64,000 bases of DNA from Xenopus tropicalis. Lineage: Eukaryota > Chordata > Amphibia > Anura > Pipidae. Made by a program: the position numbers and the translations under genes. The stretch covers positions 42,037,142 through 42,101,141 of the forward strand of contig NC_030677.2 in assembly GCF_000004195.4 (NCBI RefSeq). The letters are read 5' to 3'. Shown one piece after another: positions 54,986 through 64,000 of this stretch. The stretch's first letter is position 1; each line of letters opens with the position of its first letter. The notes under the pieces were generated by a model. The model worked only from the letters and a program-made list of their open reading frames with translations, did no database searches and was not told where the DNA came from.

Positions 54986-55874
54986 TTTGATCTACAATCA
55001 TTTGTTAGTTCTATAGATTCCTTATGGAATGCTGTGTTATATAAAATGAAATGGTGCCCTGCTGGGACCTGGAGCTGTACCTACACTTACTGGAACTATG
55101 ACTTGTAAACACTATAGAGTTAATAGCGACTCTTCTATGAATGTTTTCACACTTTCCATTTGATCATAACAAGCCATTTCCCTTATGGGCTGCAAACGAG
55201 ACAATATTTCAGTCAGTTTCTCCCTACATCCCTCTCTTTCTCTTTTATTGTTGCTTGTATCCCCTTTCCCTCTCACTTTTTAACTTTTGAATTCTTTTAT
55301 AAGCAGCAGGTCACATTCTGATACATTCAAAGGAACTCTGAGTTTGTCATTTAAAGCAAGGTTAGACTTATTTTCATTGGATTGACTTGGTAAAACTAGA
55401 ACCTACAACAGTCATTCTGTTCTCTTTCCCCGTCCGGCCCTTATTGGCTGTGATTTTCCAGCTGTCATTTTTTTTTCCCAGTGAAGGAACCTTTTGTTCT
55501 GCTGATAAGCGGCACATTGTGCAGAGCTCAGGTGCCCTGAACAAAACATATGTTTGGCTCTTGGCACAGTAAAAAATATGTGCATTCTTAGAAAGCATTT
55601 CAACAAAATTTTAGGTTTAGTCGTTCCACGTAGCAGCCTCTTGGAAGTAATTGCTGAAATAGGTACAGTATGAAACAGACATTTCATTCATATAACCAAA
55701 AGCATAAATGGACAGGATAAAGACAATTAATCCAATTGGACCACTGTACAATGTAGGATCTGATCTTTGAACTACAATCTTCAAGTAAAAAAAACAGAAT
55801 ATGATTTGGTTAGTAGGGCAACAGATTCTCCCCCACCCTATATACCGACCCTATACAAGCAGTTCTTTTCCAAG
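54986..55874. other. No gene recognised
   Basis: Non-coding sequence. Overlapping open frames on opposite strands at 55374-55687 have no recognisable domain. Confidence 0.5.
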
Positions 55875-56340
55875 TTAAAGGGAACTCTGGCTTCAAATCC
55901 AGCTGCAAAACTGTTCTTCTCTTTCTGAATCATTTGAAATCCTGGCAGGGGAGGAGGGACTAAAACACTGATGTTACAAATTGTAACAACTCTCCACAGC
56001 TTACAGACAGCATGCAGGAGCTACATAACCCACAATGCATTGCACTATGATGTTCCTTTCCTTACTGACATCATGTGTGCAAGGGATTGTGGGATTTGAA
56101 GGATGCAGGCTGAGGGCAGCAAACTACTCTGACAATTTTTTTTTCTCAAAATCTCAAAGTAGTCAGCCAGATCAGCAGGAGAACAGGGGACAGGCTTAAT
56201 GAACTATTCCAGACCATATTATTACATTAACATCATGAAAATGCTGCATATTTTTTAATTAATGTATATTGCAAAGTTGCTTTAAATTATGTTTACTTTT
56301 CAAAAAGCTTAAGTTGTGTTTGGGTGGAGTTCCCCTTTAA
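55875..56340. mobile_element. T2-type element, 466 bp, intact ends
   Basis: It starts ttaaagggaactctggcttc and ends gtggagttcccctttaa, with TTAA at both edges. The body is the inverse of 35521-35880 (gatgcaggctgagggcagca, atcagcaggagaacagggga). Confidence 0.88.
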
Positions 56341-56499
56341 AGCATTATATAACAGGTAATGATGTGACCATATACAATCTGATACTTTATATGTAATCTT
56401 ATCTGATCAAATATATCTAAACACATAATAAGTAATAGAACAGCGATGAGCCTCCAAAACTGCAAGTATCTTAAGCCATCCTTAGTTAATACTATAAGT

Positions 56500-56903
56500 A
56501 GTGATGGGCGAATCTGTCCCGTGTCATTGCACCTAAAAATTTGCAAAACTGAAAAAATTTGTGAAATAGCAAAGATTTGCGAAAGGCATTGAAGTCAATG
56601 GGTGTTTTTTCATTGTGGTTTTTTGTGGTACTTGTGTCAAAAGGCATTTGCACTGCTGTATACTTGCACTTGGAGTCAGTGAAAAATTTGAGAAACTATG
56701 GAAAAATGAGCAAAACTCGGGTGCAGCTTGTCTTTTTTGACAAGCACAACATTTTTTATGCCACTGCTCCCGCATCTTTTTTTTTATGCAACCGCAAAAT
56801 TTATCATCAATATTTCGCGGAAGTTTCACAAAACAATTTGCCAATGGCAAAATGCAGAAATTCACTGCAAATCCATACCTGCTGAAAAAAATTGCATCAC
56901 TAG
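56500..56903. mobile_element. hAT-type MITE, 'tagtgatgggcgaa' family, long copy
   Basis: It starts tagtgatgggcgaatctgtc and ends attgcatcacta. The right half holds caatttgccaatggcaaaat and actgcaaatccatacctgct, matching 61237-61353, with an extra segment (aatgggtgttttttcattg) in the middle. The 8-bp flanks do not match. Frames at 56533-56885 on both strands are by-products. Confidence 0.75.
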
Positions 56904-59024
56904 TCCTGTTCTAAACTGAGCAGTGTGCTTATCAGGCCCGGATTTCTGGTGAGGTCAAAAGTGGGAGAAAGGGGGTGGCCTCGGGGTGCCGTGTAATTAA
57001 ATCCATCCCTGGTTCCTATGGCCACAGGTAAACACTGTAACACCAGGGTTCCTACAATGTTCTGCATCAATTGGCGCAGCACACTTGCAGAATTTTGCGC
57101 AGATAGCAAGTGCCAGAAGTAACTGTATCTTAGAATATTTTGAGCGCAGTTGAATCGTATTCACAAATACAAGCACAAGTGTACACAATTTGACTCATCA
57201 GCTGCAATTGCATGAGGCACATTGTCAATAATGCTACAAGGATGGGGAAAATATCCTGCATTGTGGGTAAAAATAGTGCTCCAAATAGCACTTTACATGT
57301 TGCACTTATGTACTGGACTACTCTGAACACTTATAATTTAATGTCCTCACATGCAGTTCAATTCTTGCTCCATTTACTAGTGGCTAGTTTTGGGGTTGAA
57401 CAGAAAAGGGTCTAGGGTAGGAGCTGGGCTGCTGTTTCCAGTATTGTGTAACAGTTTTTAGAATGTTTAATAACAAAGTCTAGCCCACAGCCCTCCAGCT
57501 GTTAATGAATTGTAACTCCAGTTATTTAAGGCAAAAGATGTCAGATGGCATTAGTGTTGGACTAAGCCTCCTAGGGCCCACCATAGAACCAGACAGATAG
57601 AGCTCCAAGGTGTAGGTGTAGATGTTATAGGTGTCAAAGGTGTCATATTGGGAAAATAGGAAAGGGCTGATAGTTCTTGGCCCACTAAGCCTGAGGCCCA
57701 CAAGGAAAACTTCTGGTACAGTCCAATCCAACCCTGGATGGCAGATTTTATGTAATTTTCCCTTTAATATCACAAGGCTTCCCACACTAGCACAAGCCCC
57801 TTTCCTCTAACCCCAAGCCTGACAAGAACTATGAGGAAAGCTCATTTAATCCTGCTTTGCTTAAGAGCCATTGAGATGTATATTCTTTGCAAATGTAACA
57901 TTGTTTGCAAGACCACCTTGAAAGCTGTGTTTGGTGTAACATAAGTCTTCCAAAAATCACTTGTCAAGAGGAGAGTCTAAAGGTTAATAATTCTTTCACC
58001 CGCCATAAAAAGTCAGTATATGCCCATGTGAACAGGTTGGCAGGTATTTCTGGCCAGTTGATCAGCTAAATATGCAACAGGGTTTTCAGCTAAGCTTCTC
58101 TAATTTCTAAATTACTATCCTGTCATTCTTTGATGTGTGCAAGTCTGTCACGTTAGACTCTTATAAATCCCCCCTTTAGAAGAGGCTTTTCAGGAACTGA
58201 AAAGCACAAATGCCAAGTATGCAAACTCGGCTCATATTTTTAACAGGTTCCAGAAAGAATTCCTTAAAAGTTAAAGGTCAAATGGATGTGAGCAGAGAGC
58301 TACAGAGCTAGATGGTAGATGCAAGTCCTGTCAACTATTAGTGCTTCCCAGATGACCTAGATGGGACATGTACTTCTCATCTGTAGTGCCTTCTCTAAGT
58401 GCAATTGCTGCTAGCTATTCATAATAAATAAGACACTGGTTGTTCTTGTTTTATTGTAGCCTAGTGTCTAATAAATAAATAGGGCAAGAAAGGTAATAAA
58501 ATAAATTTGCTAATATAAATGTAATTACTATGGAACGTACTGGGTAGCAATAAACAGAAAATGTATTTTCTTGAAAATCATAAGGAACCCTATTCCTACT
58601 TAGGCTTTACTTTAGATCATTTTGATATGAGAAAATAAACACAATAAGGTGTTTGCATTAAAAACCAACGTACTGTATCTAGCAAACTCCAGAGAAGGAT
58701 TTCAATCAGCATATCTGAGATGCTAAAGCTTTGATGAAGAATGGACAGGGCAGGTTTGATCAAGCAGATTGGAGGGGATGCTTAAATTACTTTGCATTCC
58801 CTCAATTAAATGAATAAATAAACCTTACATGTCACAGCAGATCTATAAAATCCTGGTGCTGCATGGCACAGTCCTGCCCATCCCATGACCTTCTAAGAGG
58901 ACTAACATGTCATTATGCTCTCTGTTGCTGGGTAAGTCCATACCTGTGTATATCAATTGAAAACATGCAGTTTAAGTACTTATTAGGAGGTACTAAACCA
59001 CTCAGCCACTATTTGACCGACCCA
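56904..59024. other. No gene recognised
   Basis: Non-coding sequence. A fragment of the 'ggactgg...gggcccacc' repeat lies at about 57550-57735 (ttggactaagcctcctaggg; ccagtt-less right end). A CA-rich low-complexity stretch follows at about 57150-57190. Confidence 0.45.
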
Positions 59025-59274
59025 GCCGGCAAATCACCAGCTAGGGCTAGGGCAGGGCCAGAATTACAAATTTACAGGCAGTGTAAACGTATAAATCTCT
59101 CCCTTCCCTGATCCTCTCTGCTAAAGGATTACTCCTTATACAGACCCACCTACTCCCTGCCCACTGCACCCATTTCACTGCCCTGTGACATTATTCCCAT
59201 GCCCCATTTTATGCCCCCACCTCCTCCCCCAACCCAAAGGCCAGTATTACAAGAAAAAAAGGAGGCAACCCTAC
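59025..59274. mobile_element. Decayed copy of the 'agggttgccacct' MITE
   Basis: ggcaaatcaccagctagggc with tagggcagggcca matches the inverse of 25345-25380, and the segment ends gaggcaaccct. The left end is missing. Confidence 0.5.
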
Positions 59275-59697
59275 TAGGAATACAGCCTCTCTCAGTAGAT
59301 AAAATAGGTTACCATCAAGGCACTATGTTTGTCCAGATGCAAAAGCATAAGAGGAGACTTTAAAAAAAGAAGAAAAAAAAACCTTAACCTTATTTAGACA
59401 GTTAAAAAGTCCATACCGATTGGACACAACATAAATCACATGGCAGAATCTTAGCTTTAATTCCTGTCTGCTCTTTTCTGCCATTTTCTGTGCATTATCA
59501 GTTCAATATGTAATTGAAGAACATAATTGAATACTAGGTTCTGGAGACCCTAATACAATCTTTCCAAAAGAAATTGAATTATATGTCCCGACTATCTGAT
59601 TAGAAAAGTCCAAAGTGCTATATTATTATGACTTTATACAGATATAAACCCATGTTACAGGGGAAACCCCCCCATGCTAAAGGATAATGTAGGGAGA
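59275..59697. other. No gene recognised
   Basis: AT-rich non-coding sequence with an A-run at about 59367-59381. Confidence 0.5.
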
Positions 59698-59825
59698 AGG
59701 TTGCCACCTTCCTGGAAAAAAATTCTAGCCCTCCTATAGATTTATCTTTCTTCCCTATTAATAACATTGTGATCAAGCATCATTTTTCATGGCCATGCTA
59801 GTGAAATACCGGCCAGGTGGCAACC
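59698..59825. mobile_element. 'aggttgccacct' MITE, 128-bp short copy
   Basis: The ends aggttgccaccttcctgg and ccggccaggtggcaacc are inverted repeats like those at 25178-25423. The interior is reduced. Confidence 0.7.
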
Positions 59826-60341
59826 ATAAAAAATTAAAATTGTGGCAGTCAAAAGAGAACAGAGTTGAGTGCAGCAGACAGAGAAAAGTCATGGCTGCTT
59901 CAATAAATGGGCAAAGGGGCAACTGCTCACCAGGATCCTCTAGAAATAGCATATTAAGGAGATTCTGGGAGAATAAAAAAGAACACATTATACCCTTGAA
60001 AATTTATAATGCAATTCTCTGTTTGGCCTGTAGATGTAGCATTTGTATAACCACAGCACATTTACCTTATCTATATGTCTGCGTTCCTCCCCACCTTCAT
60101 TTCTGAGACCCCAGACCTAAACTGTCCAGCTTTTTCATTTTTATATGTTCAGTGATGTCTCTGTCAGCTGAACCCTGAGATTTATGAATGAATAAACAAT
60201 AAGCTGCTCTAAATATAGTGACACTGCGTGAAACATCATGCAAGCCAACGGAGCTAGACAAGCTATTTGTGATGGAACAACATTGCAACTGGAGCAGCAT
60301 GACACTCTCCTAATAGCCCTAATAACCCCATTATTTTATCC

Positions 60342-60505
60342 CTGCTCTGCTATCATTATTATAATTATTCTTTATTTATATTGCGCAATATTTTTTAATC
60401 GGTTTACAGAGATTATACATCATTCACATCAGTCCCTGTCCCAGTGAAGCTTACAATCTAAGGTCCCTATCACATTTACACACAGTAGGGCCAATTATAT
60501 CAGGA
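60342..60505. repeat. Interspersed repeat with 'agtccctgtcccagtg', copy 1
   Basis: agtccctgtcccagtgaagc, ttacaatctaaggtccctat and acacagtagggccaattata, then caggagcca, are shared with 61795-61980 and, in part, 14838. It resembles an old repeat common in fish and amphibians. The class is not settled. Confidence 0.55.
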
Positions 60506-61075
60506 GCCAGCTAACCTTAGTAGTGATGAGCAAAAAAAAAACACACATACAAGAGCGCCACCTGCTGTTCATTTTGGCCCAATGGATACAGTCAGTGGAA
60601 AATTAAGTTAATGAGAAAAGGAGTCTTGTAATGTCTGCTCAGAGAATGAAGTTAGTGAGCAGAGAGGAATTATATACCATTTTGCAGGTCAGTTTTTATC
60701 AGAGTAATATCACAAGACTTTACTTTTCTCAAGAACTTAATTTATTATATAAGAATATGTAAGAAGTCATCAGTGAGGTCCAGGGCCAGCACTAGGTCAC
60801 TGGTGGAACTAAATGCCTCTTTCTTTGTGCCACATGTGCACATACCAGTACAAAATTGTATTATTATTCTTTTGTGACATATTCCACATTCCTCAGTATT
60901 TTAAAGAGATTATACATAGGGGTAATTCTGCACCCCTGCCCACCCTGAGCTAGGCTTTTAAATACTGCCTGTCTGCCCCCGTGCCTCCCGTTCATAGCTT
61001 TGGGGTTGGTCGAGAGAGTGGTCTTATCACTAGTGCAGTGAAGCAATTGCACTTGAAAAATAAAAATTTTAGCTC
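60506..61075. other. No gene recognised
   Basis: Non-coding. A fragment, tagtagtgatgagcaaaa, of the hAT-type MITE end is present at about 60520. Confidence 0.45.
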
Positions 61076-61717
61076 TTAAAGGAAAACTATACCCCCAGAA
61101 TGAATTCTTAACCAACAGATAGTTTATATCATATTAAGTGGCCTATTAAAGAATCTCACCAAACTGAAATAAATATATATATCAGTATATTTTGACCTTT
61201 TACATCCTTTTCCTTGATCCACCATTTAGTGATGGGTAGTGATGAGCGAATCTGTCCTGTTTCGCTTTGCCGAAAAATTAGCAAAATGGCCAATGGCGAA
61301 ATGCGGAAATTCGCTGCGAATCCATGCCTGGTGAAACATTTCGCCCATCACTAGTGATGGGCTGTGTGCTCCCTCAGAGATCACATGACCAGAAATAATG
61401 CAGCTCTGACTTGTAACAGGAAGTAGTGTGGGAGCAAAAGGCAGAACTCTGTCCATTAATTGGCTGATGGGGCCTAGCATGTATGTGTGCCTTGGCTTGT
61501 TTGTGTGCACTGTGAATCCTATGATCCCAGGGGGCGGCCCTTAATTCTTAAAATGGCAATTTTCTATTTATGAGGACCAAATAGCACATACTACTAAAAA
61601 GGTATATTTTTAAAAAATGGTTTATTTAGATGAAGCAGGGTTTTACATATGAGTCTGTTTATGCAATATATTTTTTATAGAGACCTACATTGTTTGAAGG
61701 TATGATTTTCCTTTTAA
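61076..61717. mobile_element. T2-type element with a nested hAT MITE
   Basis: It starts ttaaaggaaaactatacccc and ends gtatgattttccttttaa, with TTAA at both edges. It is the inverse of 49728-50211 and 44097-44531. It is interrupted by the 117-bp element at 61237-61353; removing that and one duplicated 8-mer restores collinearity with the other two copies. Confidence 0.9.
61237..61353. mobile_element. hAT-type MITE, 117 bp, perfect 8-bp TSD
   Basis: It starts tagtgatgagcgaatctgtc, ends aacatttcgcccatcacta and is flanked by gtgatggg at 61229-61236 and 61354-61361. The uninterrupted T2 copies have a single gtgatggg at this point, which proves the insertion and its 8-bp duplication. The 8-bp length supports hAT. 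Confidence 0.93.
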
Positions 61718-61794
61718 GTTACCAGAAACATCTTTTTGCCACCCCAGGTAACTTGCTGGGAGTTTCTTAACTCCCCTCACGACTGCAGCACCCC

Positions 61795-61980
61795 TAGTTA
61801 TACATCAGTCCCTGCCCCAGTGGCGCTTACAGTCTCAGGCTCCTATCCCATTCATTCACACTATAGTCAGGAACACTTTCTGTATGTGCTTGGAGGGAGC
61901 AGAAGAAACCCATACAAAAATAGGAAGAACATGCCAAACTACTCCCAGATAGTGCCCTGGCTGGAATCAAAATAGCACCC
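61795..61980. repeat. Interspersed repeat with 'agtccctgccccagtg', copy 2
   Basis: catcagtccctgccccagtg, then gcgcttacagtct, and downstream gcagaagaaacccatacaaa and gaacatgccaaactactccc with gatagtgccctggctggaat. It is longer than copy 1 at its 3' side. Confidence 0.6.
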
Positions 61981-61985
61981 CAGCA

Positions 61986-62149
61986 GTATATACTGGCTGA
62001 TGCCTTTAAGTCATTTATTTCAGCAGAACACCCCCCCCCCCCCCCCCTTCAGGTACAATTCCATGCAATCCATTCCACCTGAGGAAAGGGGTGTTCCCCA
62101 AAAACTTATTCTACTTTTCTGCTGAAATAAATGACTCTGTCAGTATATA
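61986..62149. repeat. Inverted repeat around a (C)17 tract
   Basis: The arms gtcatttatttcagcagaa (62010-62028) and ttctgctgaaataaatgac (62117-62135) are exact. Outer tatatactgg/cagtatata also pair. A homopolymer of 17 C lies at 62031-62047, directly inside the left arm. It may be an inverted pair of PLE-type ends, given the motif at 62079. Confidence 0.85.
62079..62105 (+). ncRNA. Degenerate hammerhead-like motif, copy C
   Basis: CUGAGGA is followed by a 4-bp GGGG/CCCC stem and then AAAAAC, where the core expects GAAAC. The layout is the same as in copies A and B, but the conserved G12 is missing, so activity is not expected. Confidence 0.35.
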
Positions 62150-63575
62150 GTTTTGCTACTTCCATATACAAGGTATATGCACCCTGTTAAATAAGTAAGT
62201 GGTGAGCTGAATTTGTCTTAGGGGGCAGCTTACCATGCAGTATTTTGGATAGAATGGCAAAAGCACACAGCGTGTGTAGGTAATTGGCCTAAAACCCCAA
62301 TGTTCAGAAGTCAGGTTGTGGATGATTTATTGTAGGGTACTATGGATCCCTAAGCATTGGTGGATTCTAGGCCTAACTATTATACATGTTTATCTTTCTA
62401 TGCATAAAAAATACAACTGGAAAATCTAGTAAAACATGGTAACTTTGTGGTGGAAAAAAAAATTCACAAATCCAGCCTCATTCTAAATGAAGGAAATCCC
62501 CTTCTGTCTAAACATTGAAATAACTTTTGTGCTTGCAAGTCACTGATACAAAGCTGCTTTAACCTGACATCCTCCTATATTTTTCATCTGTTTCTAACAT
62601 CTGATTCTCCAGACAATTGGCAGGATTAATTGCTTTTCAGTTCTTAACACCACAGTCATTTCCCACAGAACCCACATCAATGATATTATGTTAAGACTAC
62701 GCTGTTGCTCATTTTAGTGCATTTTTCCTTAATACATTGGTATTTACTTACTAAACCTTCCTAAAAAAAAAAAAAAAAGACAACGCCTGCAGCGCATTGC
62801 ACATTGTTTTGGGAATCAACAGAGTGACAGGTTTGAACAGCACAAGTATCCTTTTTGTAAAATAAAACAAACAAAACCCAATTGGGCTGCAGTTAAATCA
62901 TATGAGGTGTAAAGGATTACCAGCAAAATATTCCTTACCTTTGTCAAGCAGAGGTAGACAAGTGGTCAGTGCTAATTTTAAATGATCCAATAAAAATCTG
63001 GTCAGTAGCAGCAGGGTTGTGCTTCTTGCACACTGTCGGGACTGTACCATCTGCTAACACTTTTCTTAAAAAAAAAAAAAAAGCGTGAATACTGATAAAA
63101 ATATCACTTTAACAAAATTTCATGCTACCAACCTATATGCCTATAAATCTGAATGAATATTCTGTATTGTTAAAGCAACATCATGGCAGTGCAGTATTTT
63201 GGACTTTCACACTGTAGCCTTTATGCAGATGAGTCCTTCTTGCATACTTGCAGGGGTGAATTAATAATATAGAGGACTTAATAAAGGTTTGAAATCTGGA
63301 ATATTGGGCATCATGTTCTGCCAATTAAATGAGAGTCTATGCACAGGACTGTATATATGACTGGTGCCACCCTAATTTTGCCTTTAGGTTGTGGAAGTGC
63401 AGTCACATGTACAGGTACGCATGGTGTCACTTCCTCTGTGTGTAATGTTGTTTCCAACAGAAAGAGGAGTAGGCACCCGACACTCCTCAGCAGAGGACAT
63501 TATCATACCTTGTGATTTTTACGATATCATCTCATGGAACTGATTTAATAAAGATGAAAACAAATATATTGGAAG
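62150..63575. other. No gene recognised
   Basis: AT-rich non-coding sequence with poly(A) runs at about 62762-62777 and 63066-63082. No ferlin exon was found here. Confidence 0.5.
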
Positions 63576-63860
63576 CAGTGTCAGACTGGCCTACCAGGAA
63601 ACCAGGAAAACTCCCGATGGGCCCAGGTGTCAGTGGGCCCTCCTGCTCCTAACCATTTGGCCTGTTTCATGGTTATTCCCTATTTTTAAATGGGAACAAA
63701 GAGGAGAAATAGATGGAAGAATAGATGCTAGCATGTACAGTAAATAAAAGGGACTAGGAGAATAAAGAGCTTGGGTGAGGAAAGGAGGAAAAATAGTTTG
63801 GAACATGGGCCTAGGGTCTAAGGTTTTCTGGTGGGCCCCTGGGGTCCCAGTCGGACACTG
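63576..63860. mobile_element. 'cagtgtcagactgg' MITE, 285 bp
   Basis: The ends cagtgtcagactggcctac and gtcccagtcggacactg are inverted repeats. The interior pairs gggcccaggtgtcagtgggc with ggtgggcccctgg. The flanking 8-mers attggaag and ctctgaag match at only 5 of 8 positions, so a hAT-type duplication is possible but not shown. Fragments of the same family lie near 26298, 40490, 52040 and 57550. Confidence 0.8.
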
Positions 63861-64000
63861 CTCTGAAGTAAGTATTTACATAAATACTGTCATATTAAAC
63901 CACGTATACATATTCAGTAACACAATGGCTATTATCAGGATTCTACTAACTGGCAGAACTATATATTATTCTGTAAATTAAAAGGCCTTTTGCAAGTTTG
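63861..64000. other. No gene recognised
   Basis: AT-rich sequence running to the window edge. Nothing to annotate. Confidence 0.5.

Noticed and set aside
60342..60505. tRNA-derived SINE
   Set aside because: No A-box/B-box pair could be recognised, so it is left as an unclassified interspersed repeat.

Overview
The window looks like non-coding vertebrate DNA from a frog of the genus Xenopus, most likely X. tropicalis. The evidence is the repeat content: T2/Kolobok-type MITEs with TTAAAGG ends, many copies of a 'caggtatggga' TIR element, hAT and PIF/Harbinger-type MITEs with intact target-site duplications (TSDs), Penelope-like element (PLE) remnants with GIY-YIG domains, and an L1/Tx1-type LINE tail. 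There is no prokaryotic gene organisation, no operon and no CRISPR array. Family names come from end sequences, TSDs and recognised protein motifs; no database was searched.

The only convincing host coding sequence is one 100-bp exon on the + strand (30929-31028). It has consensus splice sites and encodes part of a ferlin C2 domain, closest by eye to the myoferlin/FER1L5 type. I found no neighbouring ferlin exon, so the rest of the window reads as intron or intergenic sequence (about 31 kb upstream and 33 kb downstream). The exon carries Arg where ferlins usually have Leu in the D-D-[YF]-L-G motif.

Layout. 1-9 kb: a 304-bp hAT element, a fully palindromic T2 MITE (2428-2868), TA-flanked MITEs including one with an internally amplified 113-bp unit, and Harbinger-type MITEs. 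9-17.5 kb: mostly unique-looking AT-rich DNA, a 308-bp hAT element with a perfect 8-bp TSD and an L1-type ORF2 tail on the minus strand. 19-25 kb: a 460-bp hairpin MITE, a PLE remnant with a hammerhead-like core, and several MITEs. 28-29.5 kb: a third hAT copy and a 49-bp minisatellite in which 7 of about 12 units carry the POU octamer ATTTGCAT. 30-35.4 kb: the ferlin exon among four TA-flanked MITEs, then a 45-bp minisatellite. 36-43 kb: two PLE remnants, one with a canonical hammerhead core and the other with most of a GIY-YIG domain. 44-50.6 kb: T2 elements, a 52-bp minisatellite inside a Harbinger-type MITE, a 198-bp near-perfect palindrome with an AT core, and a CpG-rich nested repeat complex. 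53-64 kb: more T2, hAT and Harbinger-type elements, including a 117-bp hAT MITE inserted in a T2 element with a perfect 8-bp TSD.

Apart from the exon, the sequences most likely to do something are the hammerhead-like motifs in the PLE remnants, the octamer-bearing minisatellite 1.4 kb upstream of the exon, and the large palindromes. Most other open frames are short and lie in repeats or AT-rich DNA.
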